Origin: Devosia algicola
Lineage (GTDB): Bacteria > Pseudomonadota > Alphaproteobacteria > Rhizobiales > Devosiaceae
Length of the DNA: 64,000 nt
Assembly: GCF_028816455.1 (NCBI RefSeq)
Contig: NZ_CP118246.1
Span: forward strand, 1,364,001-1,428,000
Direction: 5' to 3'
A program made the position numbers and the translations under genes. Positions 20,109 to 30,053 of this stretch are shown in pieces (position 1 is the stretch's first letter; every line of letters begins with the position of its first letter). The notes beneath the pieces are model-generated. The model did no database searches. It was given only the letters and a program-made list of their open reading frames with translations, and was not told the DNA's origin.

Positions 20109-21239
20109 TCAAGCAACGCTGGAGGCGCGTTCCTCGGTCACCTGCCGCTTGCGGAACGCGTGGGCACGCCACAATTCGAATATGCCACTAGCCTCGTCAA
20201 CGCTAAGCGCTTCATACCGCGCATTGATCATCTGCAAATCGCTGTCATCGGGCAGATCCCGCCAAGGCAGAACAGACACCAGCCCCTCAAACATATCCGA
20301 TGGCAGGCCGAGCGCTTTTAGCGCAACAGTAATGGCAACATAATCCTGCATGGCCAGCCACTTGATCAAGACTTCCGGACCGACCTTAAGCATTGCGGTC
20401 AGCGCCGCCGCTGCGTGGTGACCGTAGCCGAAGCGCACAAACCGCGCCAACGCCTTTTGGTCAAGTTGCCGCCGATCGCTGAGTGCCTTGATCTGATTGT
20501 AGGCAACTTTCCACTCAGTGGCCGAGAACCCGGCCCTATTGCGCAGCCGGTTATAGACTACCGCATTGACCTTGCTGGCTGCCGCCGGATCAATCGTGCC
20601 GTCGGTGTTGCCAAGATCGTCGATGACTTTGTCCGCCACCACCCGGATCTTGCCGTGAAGTCCACTCCAGTCAATTTCGGGGCGGCCACGAAGGTCGGTC
20701 GCGATTTCAGCGTCCTTGCTGGCCCGAACCAAAAGCTTTTCGAGCGTTACATGGCCAAGTTCTGCTGCCGCATTTCTAACCAGACGCGCCACCGAAGCTG
20801 TGCCGCCGTGATCAACAATCGCATCGCCTACACGCGGCGGCACTGTCTCGCGTCCGGCAATAATGGTGCGATGGGCCTCGCTGCGCATGCTGATGATGTC
20901 GATCAGATCATCGTCGGAGAGGACGTTGGAAAACTCAAGAAGCGGCCGCGCCACCTCAAACGAATCGTTGGCCAGGCGCACCACAACCGTACCCGGCGCC
21001 CGTTCAAGCGGCGCCAACAGTTTGGCGACATGCACGCGCGCTTCAACTTCGACCAGCTCGGCCAGATGACACAGCACCTCGTCATACTGGGCCACCTGGT
21101 CATCGTCGCAACGATCCGAAACATAGGCAAACAATTGCGCCATGTTCCGAAATAATTGGTCCCGCTCCCCGGTTTCAGCGTCCCCATTGAGAACCCGAAA
21201 GCTTGAAAACGCTTTCTCACCTTCAATAATTTCACTCAT
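20109..21239 (-). CDS. DUF2336 domain protein
   Basis: 376-aa all-helical, HEAT-repeat-like protein matching the alphaproteobacterial DUF2336 family in size and in segments such as DDDLIDIISMRSEAHRTIIAGRE, VSDAIVDHGG-like text and VARLVRNAAAELG. No signal peptide or membrane helix, so probably cytosolic. The biochemical role of the family is not settled. It is monocistronic, with a terminator directly downstream and about 165 untranslated bases before katA's stop. Confidence 0.7.
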   Translation of the reverse strand: MSEIIEGEKAFSSFRVLNGDAETGERDQLFRNMAQLFAYVSDRCDDDQVAQYDEVLCHLAELVEVEARVHVAKLLAPLERAPGTVVVRLANDSFEVARPLLEFSNVLSDDDLIDIISMRSEAHRTIIAGRETVPPRVGDAIVDHGGTASVARLVRNAAAELGHVTLEKLLVRASKDAEIATDLRGRPEIDWSGLHGKIRVVADKVIDDLGNTDGTIDPAAASKVNAVVYNRLRNRAGFSATEWKVAYNQIKALSDRRQLDQKALARFVRFGYGHHAAAALTAMLKVGPEVLIKWLAMQDYVAITVALKALGLPSDMFEGLVSVLPWRDLPDDSDLQMINARYEALSVDEASGIFELWRAHAFRKRQVTEERASSVA

Positions 21240-21342
21240 CGTCGCCCTCCATGCTGCGGCGCTTATGTGCCGGCACCATGACAGGGCAAGAATTGCATCA
21301 ATTGAAAAATTGCGAGGATATTTGATTCAAACTTTATCTAAT

Positions 21343-21364
21343 TGATGGGGGCGGGCCCCCATCA
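21343..21364. terminator. GC-rich hairpin downstream of katA
   Basis: A perfect 22-base palindrome: TGATGGGGGC, GG, GCCCCCATCA. It begins 41 bases past the katA stop on the minus strand and lies about 100 bases before the DUF2336 start. No U-tract follows, so a terminator role is plausible but weak. Confidence 0.4.
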
Positions 21365-21404
21365 GCGGCCAACTGCGGGCACCGCTCGATGCCCGCGACT
21401 AGGC

Positions 21405-22901
21405 CTAGACCCCGGCGCTCTCATTGTCCGAAATTGCGTCGGCCTTGTGCGCATTGCCGGCAAGTTCCGCCCGTGCTGCTTTGACGCCAGCGGCATAATC
21501 GGGGTGAATTTTCTCAAAATGAGCCAGTTGTCGCGCAATGATCTCATCAGGCACACCATCCATTGCCGCGGCATAATTGGCATAGAGCCGCCGCTTGTGG
21601 TCGTCATCGAACAGGTTCCACAGCGCCCGTGGTTGGCTGTAGTCGTCATTGCCCTCACGATGATTGAAACGATCCGCATCGCCGGTCAGGCGCAACGGCG
21701 GCTCCTTTACCGAACTATCCTCTACCGCGCCACCGAACGAGTTGGGCTCATAATAGGCGTCAGAATTTGGATTATTGGGCATGAAACGCATCGCCCCATC
21801 CTTGTGGTAATGATGGACCGGCACTTTTGGCTGGTTCACTGGCAGCGCCTCATAATGTGTGCCCAGTCGATAACGGTGCGCATCCGCATACGAAAATATG
21901 CGCGCCTGCAACATCTTGTCGGGTGAATGCCCGATACCCGGCACAACGTTGGAGGGAGAAAAGGCCGCTTGTTCAATCTCGGCAAAATAATTGTCGGCGT
22001 TCCGGTTAAGCTCGAGCACGCCAACCTCGATCTGCGGATAATCGGCGTGCGGCCAGACCTTCGTCAAATCGAACGGGTTGTAAGGCGTCTTGTCCGCATC
22101 CATCTCCGGCATGATCTGGACTTCGACCCGCCATTTTGGAAATTCGCCGCGGTCGATGCCACCATAAAGCGCTTCCTGGTAGCTTTCGCGACTGGCGCCA
22201 ATAACTTTTTCCGCCTCGGCATTTGTATGAGTGCGATGACCCTGGAGTGTCTTGAAGTGAAATTTGACCCAATAGCGCTCGCCCGCATCGTTCCAGAACG
22301 AATAGGTATGGCTGCCATAGCCATTCATATACATCGGCGCCACCGGCAGACCGCGATCCGAAAACAGCGTTGTGATCTGATGCAGCGATTCCGGGCTTTG
22401 GCTCCAAAAATCCCACATTGCGGTCTTGGAGCGCAGATTGGTCTTGGGGTGACGTTTCTGTGTATGAATGAAATCGGGGAATTTTAGCGGATCACGCACA
22501 AAAAATACCGGCGTATTGTTGCCGACAAGATCCCAATTGCCCTCTTCTGTATAAAATTTGAGCGCAAAACCGCGCACGTCGCGTTCTGCGTCTGCCGCCC
22601 CCATTTCGCCCGCTACCGTCGAGAATCGCAACAGAATGTCGGTCTTCTTGCCGACCTCGGAAAACACCTTGGCGCGTGTGTATTTCGAAATGTCATGAGT
22701 TATGGTCAGCGTGCCGAACGCGCCCCAACCCTTGGCATGAACCACCCGCTCGGGAATACGCTCGCGATTTTGATGCGCCAGTTTTTCCAGCAAATGGAAG
22801 TCCTGGAGCAGCACCGGTCCGCGCGGACCCGCCGTCTGCGAGTTCTGATTGTCCGAAATCGGCGCTCCGGCGCTCGTCGTCATTGTCGGTTTGTCGACCA
22901 T
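21405..22901 (-). CDS. katA: monofunctional heme catalase
   Basis: Decomposes hydrogen peroxide to water and oxygen. The start [10 protein letters not shown] at 22901 has GGGAG at good spacing; an in-frame upstream ATG lacks it. The catalytic His is in [12 protein letters not shown] near residue 55, the distal Asn in [15 protein letters not shown] and the proximal Tyr in [14 protein letters not shown] near residue 340, matching the RxFxYxDxHxxRLG heme signature. The 498-aa size fits a small-subunit (clade 3) catalase. It is divergent from oxyR across a short intergenic region, the usual arrangement for peroxide-inducible katA. Confidence 0.96.
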   Translation of the reverse strand: MVDKPTMTTSAGAPISDNQNSQTAGPRGPVLLQDFHLLEKLAHQNRERIPERVVHAKGWGAFGTLTITHDISKYTRAKVFSEVGKKTDILLRFSTVAGEMGAADAERDVRGFALKFYTEEGNWDLVGNNTPVFFVRDPLKFPDFIHTQKRHPKTNLRSKTAMWDFWSQSPESLHQITTLFSDRGLPVAPMYMNGYGSHTYSFWNDAGERYWVKFHFKTLQGHRTHTNAEAEKVIGASRESYQEALYGGIDRGEFPKWRVEVQIMPEMDADKTPYNPFDLTKVWPHADYPQIEVGVLELNRNADNYFAEIEQAAFSPSNVVPGIGHSPDKMLQARIFSYADAHRYRLGTHYEALPVNQPKVPVHHYHKDGAMRFMPNNPNSDAYYEPNSFGGAVEDSSVKEPPLRLTGDADRFNHREGNDDYSQPRALWNLFDDDHKRRLYANYAAAMDGVPDEIIARQLAHFEKIHPDYAAGVKAARAELAGNAHKADAISDNESAGV

Positions 22902-22976
22902 CGTTCGTCTCCCATTGAATGATTTTGCTGACCATTGTTGTGGCCCATGCATATCCATTAGGCAAATTGATTGATC

Positions 22977-22988
22977 TACTAATTAGTA
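22977..22988. promoter_or_regulatory. palindrome in the katA-oxyR intergenic region
   Basis: TACTAATTAGTA is a perfect 12-bp inverted repeat lying 13 bases before the oxyR start and 76 bases before katA. LysR regulators usually bind a T-N11-A type site between divergent genes, so it is a candidate OxyR operator; the classical four-part ATAG repeat is not obvious. Confidence 0.45.
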
Positions 22989-23000
22989 TAAGCTGACACT

Positions 23001-23900
23001 ATGACGCTGTCGCTAAAGCAATTTCGATATGCCATTGCCATTGCTGAAACCGGCCATTTCGGGCGCGCCGCCGTGCAATGTCACATCAGCCAGCCAGCGA
23101 TGTCCCAGCAAATCCAGCTCATCGAGGCCCAGTGTGGCACGCTGCTGTTCGACCGGTCCAACCGGGCTGTTCAACTGACGCCGTTTGGGCGCGAATTTAT
23201 TGACCGGGCCCAGCAGGTCATCGAGGCCGCTGACGCTGTTGAGGCGTTTGTTGCCGGGCAAGACGGCTCCCCACATCACCCGATAAGGTTCGGGCTGATT
23301 CCAACAGTCGCACCATATTTGCTGCCCGACATATTTCCCGCGCTGGCCGACAGGCTCCCTGGCGTAAAATTCATGGTCAGCGAGAGTCGAACTGATGCCC
23401 TTCTTACCGGTCTTTACGAAGGTAATGTCGACCTCGCCCTCATTGCCACTGAACCGCCCGAAAACGGTCCGGCGTTGACAAGTGCACCCCTATTTCTTGA
23501 TCCGTTCGTGCTGGCAACTGCCGCAAATCAAACTAGCTCATCGCCGATAGCGCTCGCGGACGTCGCCCCTGAAACAATCTTGCTGTTGGATGAGGGACAT
23601 TGTTTGCGAGACCAGGCCATCGCCGCCTGTCATTTGGATGGCACTGGCGGGGGTCGGACCTTTGCGGCAACCTCACTATCAACCATCGTCGAATTTGTCG
23701 CCCACGGACAGGGTGTAACACTCCTGCCACGGATATCGCTGCGAAAGGAAACCGCCAGCGCCCGGATCGCCATTCACGAACTTGAGGCGCCGGGCGCCGG
23801 GCGCCAATTATTGCTTGTTTGGCGCCAGGCAACGCCGTTTGCCACAGTCTTTCACCAGATCGCCGAAACTATTCGGGAAACCAGACCGCCACCGACGTGA
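23001..23900 (+). CDS. oxyR: hydrogen-peroxide-sensing LysR regulator OxyR
   Basis: 299-aa LysR regulator with an N-terminal winged helix (SLKQFRYAIAIAETGHFGRAA, residues 4-24) and a periplasmic-binding-protein-like sensor. The redox pair typical of OxyR is present: C201 and C210 in GHCLRDQAIAAC, nine residues apart, equivalent to E. coli C199 and C208. It lies divergent from katA, so it should activate catalase when oxidised. The assignment as OxyR rather than another LysR protein rests on these cysteines and the neighbour. Confidence 0.93.
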   Translation: MTLSLKQFRYAIAIAETGHFGRAAVQCHISQPAMSQQIQLIEAQCGTLLFDRSNRAVQLTPFGREFIDRAQQVIEAADAVEAFVAGQDGSPHHPIRFGLIPTVAPYLLPDIFPALADRLPGVKFMVSESRTDALLTGLYEGNVDLALIATEPPENGPALTSAPLFLDPFVLATAANQTSSSPIALADVAPETILLLDEGHCLRDQAIAACHLDGTGGGRTFAATSLSTIVEFVAHGQGVTLLPRISLRKETASARIAIHELEAPGAGRQLLLVWRQATPFATVFHQIAETIRETRPPPT

Positions 23901-24048
23901 TAATCATCAAACTGATCGCTACATCCAAGTAGTGCGTCAATTCGCCTTTAATTCTGACCGAATTTGCTGCACCATCGCTATCAACTTTTTTCACTGTGCC
24001 GCGTTGCCATTCAGGGGCAATACAATTCCCCACCAAAGGAGATTTGCA

Positions 24049-24498
24049 ATGAAAAAGACCATCACTTGGATTCTGCTTGCCGACGGCGCACAGGCACGCG
24101 TGCTTGAGCATACCGGTCCAGGCAAAGGGTTAAAACAGGTTGATGGTCTGGATTTTGCCATTCCAACGCTTCAGGCTCAGGATATCATGGCGGATCGCCC
24201 TGGCCGCGGAGCCATTCCAGGCGGCGACAGCAAGAGCGGCATGCAGCCCCGCACTGATCCGGTTCAGCACCGCGAGGCAGAATTCGTCAAATCCATGGCC
24301 GCAATGCTCGACGAAAAACTCCGCGACAGCGCCTACGACCGCTTGGTCATTTCTGCGTCGCCAATCGCCTTGGGCGTCATACGCAAGGCAATGACACCGG
24401 CAGTCAAGAACGCCATCGTTGGCGAGTTGGATAAGGATTTGACCAACACTCCAACCGCCCAGCTGGCCAAGCATTTCGACGGCATTCTTGCGGTATAA
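24049..24498 (+). CDS. host attachment family protein
   Basis: 149 aa, starting MKKTITWILLADGAQARVLE with AAAGGAG eight bases upstream; a longer ORF start at 23782 is only the oxyR tail in another frame. It matches the Host_attach family, which has a conserved WILLADGA beta-strand start, a basic middle and the segment RLVISASPIALGVIRKAM. Despite its name the family is widespread in non-pathogenic Rhizobiales and its biochemical role is unknown; the fold has been compared with release-factor-like proteins. It follows oxyR by 148 bases, so probably has its own promoter. Confidence 0.75.
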   Translation: MKKTITWILLADGAQARVLEHTGPGKGLKQVDGLDFAIPTLQAQDIMADRPGRGAIPGGDSKSGMQPRTDPVQHREAEFVKSMAAMLDEKLRDSAYDRLVISASPIALGVIRKAMTPAVKNAIVGELDKDLTNTPTAQLAKHFDGILAV

Positions 24499-24578
24499 AA
24501 CCGTTTTATTTCAATATCTTGACGCCCTGTCTAGATTCAGTTGGGTAGGGCGTTGAATCAGATTGTTACCTGACGGTC

Positions 24579-25427
24579 CTAGTCGAGTTCCTCGCCGTCA
24601 TCTTCCTCGTCATCGACCCCGACCACCGCGTCAAGAAATTCGACCAGCAACGGATTGACCAGATCGGGGCGTTCGATACTCGCAATATGCGCGACATCTT
24701 CCAGTACCACGGCAAAAGCATTGGGCATTTCTTCCGACAAATATTCATGCAACTGGATCTGGCTGTTGAAATCCTGATCCCCCACAATCAACAATGTCGG
24801 TGCATTGATCGTCCCGACCAAATCATAGGCTGCAGGTCGCTGTTGCTCCTGCGTCAGTGGGGCTGCGTGAAGCGCCTTGGCGTTCATATCCAGAAACAAC
24901 TGGCGAATGTCCCCACCCACTCGACCATTGCGCGCCCGCGGCCCGTCCAGCCATTCATGGGCATGAACCAGATTGAGCATGTCGAGGTCGCCGCGCTCAA
25001 GTGCATCCGCCTCGGCCATTTCCAGTCCCTGCTCGCTTTCCAGCATATCATAGGGTGCACCTGCCACCGATGTGCCCATCAGCACGAGACCGATTACCCT
25101 GCCGGGATATTTGAGCGCGAAATCAAGCGCCAGTCCCCCGCCCAGCGAACAGCCAACCAGAATGACGGCGTGAATATCCAGCGCCCTGAGAACCGCCTCC
25201 AGATCGTCGAGATGATTGAACGACACATCGCTCGAAGTTGTTTGCCCGTATCCCCGGCGATCATAGGCGATCGCGCGAAACCCCTCGGCGGCAGCCGCTG
25301 CAATCTGGCTTTCCCACATGCGGCTGTCGCAAACCCCCGCATGCAGAAAAACAATCGGCAGCCCCTCGCCTTCACTCCGACACGCCAGCTTCGCGCCACT
25401 GTAGGTGACGCCAAACGCTTCGCTCAT
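24579..25427 (-). CDS. alpha/beta hydrolase
   Basis: 282 aa with the hydrolase fold: oxyanion region IVFLHAGVCDSRMW near residue 25, YDRRGYGQT, nucleophile elbow VGCSLGGGLALDFALKYPGRV near residue 93 (Ser in GCSLGG), acid in LLIVGDQDFNSQIQ and His in VEDVAHIASIERP near residue 250. The closest look is to 3-oxoadipate enol-lactonase-like esterases, but the substrate cannot be told. The last 12 residues are almost all Asp/Glu, an odd acidic tail. It lies 11 bases downstream of ettA on the same strand. Confidence 0.85.
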   Translation of the reverse strand: MSEAFGVTYSGAKLACRSEGEGLPIVFLHAGVCDSRMWESQIAAAAAEGFRAIAYDRRGYGQTTSSDVSFNHLDDLEAVLRALDIHAVILVGCSLGGGLALDFALKYPGRVIGLVLMGTSVAGAPYDMLESEQGLEMAEADALERGDLDMLNLVHAHEWLDGPRARNGRVGGDIRQLFLDMNAKALHAAPLTQEQQRPAAYDLVGTINAPTLLIVGDQDFNSQIQLHEYLSEEMPNAFAVVLEDVAHIASIERPDLVNPLLVEFLDAVVGVDDEEDDGEELD

Positions 25428-25437
25428 TTCCGCCTCG

Positions 25438-27093
25438 TTACCGCGTCAGCGGCTTGTAGGTCGCACGCTTGGGATTGACCGCATCGGCCCCCAGCCGACG
25501 GATCTTGTCTTCTTCATAGTCTGCAAAATTACCTTCGAACCATTCCACATGGCTGTCACCCTCAAACGCCAGCATATGGGTGGCAAGGCGGTCGAGGAAC
25601 ATGCGATCATGGCTGATGATAACGGCGCAACCGGCAAACTCTTCCAACGCCTCTTCAAGCGCCGCCAATGTCTCGGTGTCCAGATCATTGGTTGGCTCGT
25701 CAAGCAGCAACACATTGGAGCCTGACTTCAACATTTTGGCCAGATGCACGCGGTTGCGCTGTCCGCCTGACAAATTGCCGACCTTTTGCTGTTGGTCGCC
25801 ACCCTTGAAATTGAACGTCGATGTGTAAGCCCGCGAATTCATTTCGCGCTTGCCCAGCATCAATATTTCATCGCCTTGGGAAATCTCTTCCCACACGGTC
25901 TTGTTGGGGTTGAGCGTATCCCGGCTTTGGTCAACATAGCCCAGCGTGACCGTGTCGGCGATGGTGATAGTGCCAGCGTCGGGTACCTCCTGGCCGGTCA
26001 GCATCCGGAACAGTGTCGTCTTGCCCGCGCCATTGGGTCCAATGACCCCCACAATACCACCGGGCGGCAGCTTGAAGCTCAGATTGTCAATCAACAAACG
26101 GTCCCCGTAGGATTTCGACAACCCTTCAATATCAATGACATTCTGTCCCAGACGTTCGCCGGGTGGAATAATGATCTGTGCCGTCGTCGATTGCGTGCGG
26201 GCATCGTTGAGTTTGACCAGTTCATCATAGGCCTTGAGGCGGGCCTTGGATTTTGACTGGCGAGCCTGCGGGCTTTGCCCCATCCATTCGCGTTCGCGTT
26301 CCAACACCTTTGCGCGCGCCGCATCTTCGGATTTCTCCTGCGCGAAACGCTTGGCCTTGGCGGTTAGATAAGCCGAATAATTGCCTTCGTAAGGAACACC
26401 CCGGCCACGATCCAGCTCCAAAATCCAGCCGGTCACATTGTCAAGGAAGTAGCGGTCATGGGTAATGATCAGGACGGCACCATCAAATTCGCGCAAATGC
26501 CGTTCCAGCCAAGCGGTGGTTTCAGCGTCCAGATGGTTGGTTGGTTCGTCAAGCAACAGCAGGTCGGGCTTGGCCAATAGCAAGGCACACAGCGCCACGC
26601 GCCGCCGTTCACCACCCGATAGCTTTGTTACGTCAGCATCTCCGGGCGGGCACCCGAGTGCTTCCATCGCCACTTCAACTTGACTCTCCAGATCCCATAG
26701 ATTTTCTGCGTCGATCCGGTCTTGCAACTCGGTGGCTTCGTCCGCCGTCTCATCGGAATAGTTCATCATCAACTCGTTGTAGCGGTCGACGATTGCCTGC
26801 TTTTCCTTGACCCCGGTCATTACATTGCCGAGCACATTGAGCGCCGGGTCCAAATCGGGTTCCTGCGCCAGATAACCAAGCTTGGCGCCCTGCGCCAACC
26901 ACGCCTCGCCACCAAACTCGGTATCGATCCCCGCCATGATCTTGAGCAGCGTCGACTTGCCCGAGCCGTTGGGGCCCAAAACACCGATCTTGGCGTCCGG
27001 GTAGAAAGACAAGTTGATATTGTCCAGAACCTTCTTGCCACCGGCATAGGCTTTGGACATTCCGTTCATGTGATAAATAAACTGGCGAGCCAT
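25438..27093 (-). CDS. ettA: energy-dependent translational throttle protein EttA (ABC-F ATPase)
   Basis: Soluble ABC-F protein with two ATPase domains that binds the ribosomal E site and gates the first peptide bond according to ATP/ADP ratio. The start MARQFIYHMNGMSKAY at 27093 is the EttA-type N-terminus; the ORF reads further upstream without a good site. Walker A motifs GPNGSGKST and GPNGAGKTT, signatures LSGGERRRVALC and LSGGQRNRVHLAK, and Walker B regions LLLLDEPTNHLD and VLLLDEPTNDLD are all present. 551 aa, full length. Confidence 0.95.
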   Translation of the reverse strand: MARQFIYHMNGMSKAYAGGKKVLDNINLSFYPDAKIGVLGPNGSGKSTLLKIMAGIDTEFGGEAWLAQGAKLGYLAQEPDLDPALNVLGNVMTGVKEKQAIVDRYNELMMNYSDETADEATELQDRIDAENLWDLESQVEVAMEALGCPPGDADVTKLSGGERRRVALCALLLAKPDLLLLDEPTNHLDAETTAWLERHLREFDGAVLIITHDRYFLDNVTGWILELDRGRGVPYEGNYSAYLTAKAKRFAQEKSEDAARAKVLEREREWMGQSPQARQSKSKARLKAYDELVKLNDARTQSTTAQIIIPPGERLGQNVIDIEGLSKSYGDRLLIDNLSFKLPPGGIVGVIGPNGAGKTTLFRMLTGQEVPDAGTITIADTVTLGYVDQSRDTLNPNKTVWEEISQGDEILMLGKREMNSRAYTSTFNFKGGDQQQKVGNLSGGQRNRVHLAKMLKSGSNVLLLDEPTNDLDTETLAALEEALEEFAGCAVIISHDRMFLDRLATHMLAFEGDSHVEWFEGNFADYEEDKIRRLGADAVNPKRATYKPLTR

Positions 27094-27216
27094 AGGCTGC
27101 AAACCTCTTTGGAGCGGTTTCAAATTTGCCCCGTATCTAGGCCATCCCCGGTCGGGGGGCAATGCACCATTCTAACCAACCACCAAATTCCCCGCCATCG
27201 GCGGCGATGTTTGATC

Positions 27217-29388
27217 TCAGGCTACAAGGGTTACCGCGATCGACTTGAACGCCGGGGTCCGGCTACGCGGGTCAACGTCCCGTCCCGCGAGCACATTGGC
27301 CTCTGGGTAATAGGCCATGGCGCTGCCGCGCGGCAGGTCAAACATGGTGGCGGTGCCCCGCATGCGCCCGCTGCCCGAGCCTAATGGTAATCGGCTGACC
27401 GTCCGAAACGCCAAAGGCCGCCATATCGTCCCGGTTCAGGAACACGGCATCCCGCCGCGCACCGCCACGATAGCTGTCGGCATCCTCATAGATAATCGTG
27501 TTGAATTGCCCCTCGCTCCGAATGGTGGCAAGCGTCAGGCTCCCCGTGGTGCGGGCAGGCAATGGTGTAATAACAAAATTGGCGCGACCGTTCGGCGTTC
27601 CGAACGCCGGCGTATGCAACACCCTGTGACGGATATGAAATTCTTTCTTGGCAACGTCAATATCGCCAAGCTGCTCCATGCCCGGCACAATGGCGGCTAT
27701 CGCCTCACGCACCTTGCGATGCTGGCTGAACGCCGCAAAATCAATCGGGCCATTGGGCAATATCCGCGCCCCGATATCGCACAATATCTGGCTTTCGGGG
27801 CGTACGTTGCCGACCCGCTTGATACCGCCGTCGCTCAGTCGCACATAGTTGAACATTGATTCCTGACTGGTAGGTTGCCATTCCTCGTCACGTGCCGTCA
27901 CCGGCAGGATTAGTGCCTCGCCCTCGCCCAATCCATTGACATGACCAAGGTTGAGCGTGGTGGTCAGGAACAGTTTGAAACCCACTGCCGCCATCGCCTG
28001 GGTAGCAAAAGCCTGATCGGGCGTTGCACCCCAAAGATTGCCGCCCATGATAATGGCGCAATCGATGCGACCACGCGCCGCTTCCTCAAGGCACGCCATG
28101 GTATCCATGCCTTTGGCTGCTGGAAACGTGACGCCAAACGCCGCCTCCATTTTCGCCAGCACCTCCCTAGCCAGGACCGGCTTGACGCCAATCGTACCGA
28201 TCCCTTGCACATTGGAATGGCCGCGAAGCGGCAACAGGCCGGCAAACCGTTTTCCCACCATGCCGCGCAACAACGCCAGATTAGCAATGGCCTCGACATT
28301 GGCAACGCCATGCAGATGGTGCGTCATCCCCATGCCCCAGGCAAATACGGCGTTTTCTGCGGCACCATAAATACGCGCAATATGGTCGATCTCAGCCCGT
28401 GAGATGCCACTACTGGCCTCGATCTCGTCCCAGCCCAGCGCTTCGATATCCGCGCGAAAATCAGCAAAGCCGTTGCTATGGCTCGCAATAAACGGCTCTG
28501 CCTCCAAGCCCAATTTAATGACGGCCTTGGCAAGTCCCTTCATCAGCGCAATGTCCGACCCGATACGCGGCTGCAAATATTCCGAGGCAATTTCGCTGCC
28601 GCCCTGGAGCATTGAACGCGGCGATTTCGGCACCGCAAACTTGACCAGACCCGGCTCTTTTGCGGGATTGATGATGATGACCTGCCCGCCCCGCTCGCGG
28701 CAGTTCTTGAGCATATGGATGAAACGCGGATGATTGGACGAAGGATTAGCCCCGATCACAAAGATCAGGTCGGCGCCGGTTAAATCATCCAGGCTCGACG
28801 CTGGACGTTCCCCTGCCGATGGTGGTTGCCAACCCTTCGCTGGTAGCCTGATGGCAATAATAGGAGCAATTGTTGACATTGTTGGTCCCATAGGCCCGCG
28901 CCAACAGCTGAAAAATGAACCCGGCCTCGTTTGATGACCGTCCCGATGAATAAAAAAGGCTCCGCGCCGGATCGGTGGCCACTAGCTTTTCAGCGGCACG
29001 TTCCAGCGCCCAGTTCCAATCGACCGGGCGAAACCGGTTTTCACCGGCCGCTTTATAAATCGGGGTACCCAGACGTCCGAGATATTCGATTTCGCGCCCG
29101 CTTAGTTCCTGCAAATCACCAATATCGTGATCAAATATCTCGGTTGGAATTGCCCCCTGAACATCGCTCGATTGCGCCTGCACGGACTTGTTGCAAACCG
29201 ATGGAAACTCATCGAGTCTCATTGGTCATCCCACCGCGTTGGCCACCCATGCCATAGGCGCAGGCCTTGCAGGTGTTTTTCGAGGTCAGCGCCTTGGCCG
29301 CCTTGCCCAAACCCATTTTGCCCACTGTCTGGAGCGTATAGAGAACCTTCTTTGGTCCACCACCTACGATTTGCTTTTCCATAGTCAC
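27217..29388 (-). CDS. FdhF/YdeP-family molybdopterin oxidoreductase (three frameshifts)
   Basis: A bis-MGD oxidoreductase alpha subunit of the FdhF/YdeP type, spread over four frame pieces. The GTG start at 29388 has AAGGA at spacing six. The first piece has cysteines in NTCKACAYGMGGQRGG (probably FeS), the second FYSSGRSSNEAGF and NCSYYCHQATSEG, the third FVIGANPSSNHPRF, LLPLRGHSNVQG and MGGNLWGATPD, and the last DLPRGSAMAYYPEANVL. Extra bases in AG[N]CT at plus 29217, 28792/93 and 27380/81 explain all breaks. Repaired length is about 722 aa. The substrate is unknown; YdeP relatives relate to acid resistance and formate-like chemistry. No fdhD lies nearby. Confidence 0.85.
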
Positions 29389-29465
29389 CAACCGTCCTTT
29401 GAGGTCATTGTCGCCAGGCTCGTCGCGTTCGGCAAGTCAAATTGACGCCATCACCAGCGCCACAG

Positions 29466-29930
29466 TTAGAGCGGCAGGCCAGAACGCGCCTTGACCGTGC
29501 GAATACTCATGTTGGAGTGCACCCGCGCCACGCCCGGCAGCCTCGCACTCAAGCGGCGGTGCAAACGCTCAAAATCCTCGTGATCTCGACAGATCACCCG
29601 CAGGATATAATCCGACTGTCCCGCCATCAAATGACACTCGAGCACTTCGGGAATATCCAGCACCGCAGCCTCAAACGCCTCCAGTACCGCTTCGCTCTGG
29701 CTGGTCAGCCCAACCTCGATAAAGAATTGCATCGAGAGGCCGAGAGCCGACGCATTGAGAATGGCCTGATAGCCAACCACAATATCATGTTCCTCCAGCG
29801 CCTTGAGACGTCGATGACAGGCAGAGGCGGAGAGGCCCACCAGGTCTCCCAGCTGCTGGACACTTTTCCGGCTATCCTGCTGGAGTGCTCGCAACAGCTT
29901 TTGGTCTACCGCATCAAGTTGCAACGTCAT
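29466..29930 (-). CDS. Lrp/AsnC-family regulator, probable regulator of ald
   Basis: 154 aa. The start MTLQLDAVDQKLL at 29930 matches the family N-terminus; the ORF extends 20 codons upstream without support. The helix-turn-helix lies at about residues 20-45 (VQQLGDLVGLSASACHRRLKALE) and the RAM ligand domain at about 65-140 with VLECHLMAGQSDYILRV. It is divergent from alanine dehydrogenase, the standard arrangement for an alanine-responsive Lrp-type activator (AldR-like). Confidence 0.9.
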   Translation of the reverse strand: MTLQLDAVDQKLLRALQQDSRKSVQQLGDLVGLSASACHRRLKALEEHDIVVGYQAILNASALGLSMQFFIEVGLTSQSEAVLEAFEAAVLDIPEVLECHLMAGQSDYILRVICRDHEDFERLHRRLSARLPGVARVHSNMSIRTVKARSGLPL

Positions 29931-29946
29931 TGCGTAATTCCAGCAT

Positions 29947-29966
29947 TTGTTCGAACAACATTCGAA
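29947..29966. promoter_or_regulatory. candidate Lrp operator between lrp and ald
   Basis: TTGTTCGAACAA (29947-29958) is a perfect 12-bp palindrome. A second TTCGAA follows at 29961-29966, placing the two TTCGAA boxes 11 bases apart, about one helical turn. It lies 17 bases from the regulator start and about 90 bases before ald. Confidence 0.55.
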
Positions 29967-30053
29967 AAACTGCCGGTTTAGCGTAAACATTGCAAGGACT
30001 TTTCAGTAAAAACTTGTTTTGTTGGTTGCCTGTTCTTGTCGAGGGAGATGGCA

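Noticed and set aside
24522-24553. ACGCCCT/AGGGCGT inverted repeat between two converging genes as a terminator
   Set aside because: The stem is only seven pairs with a long loop and no T-run on either strand.
27217-29388. Selenocysteine at the in-frame TGA codons of the FdhF-type gene
   Set aside because: Each TGA comes only after a frame break at AG[N]CT, and repairing the frame removes it; no SECIS-like hairpin was seen.
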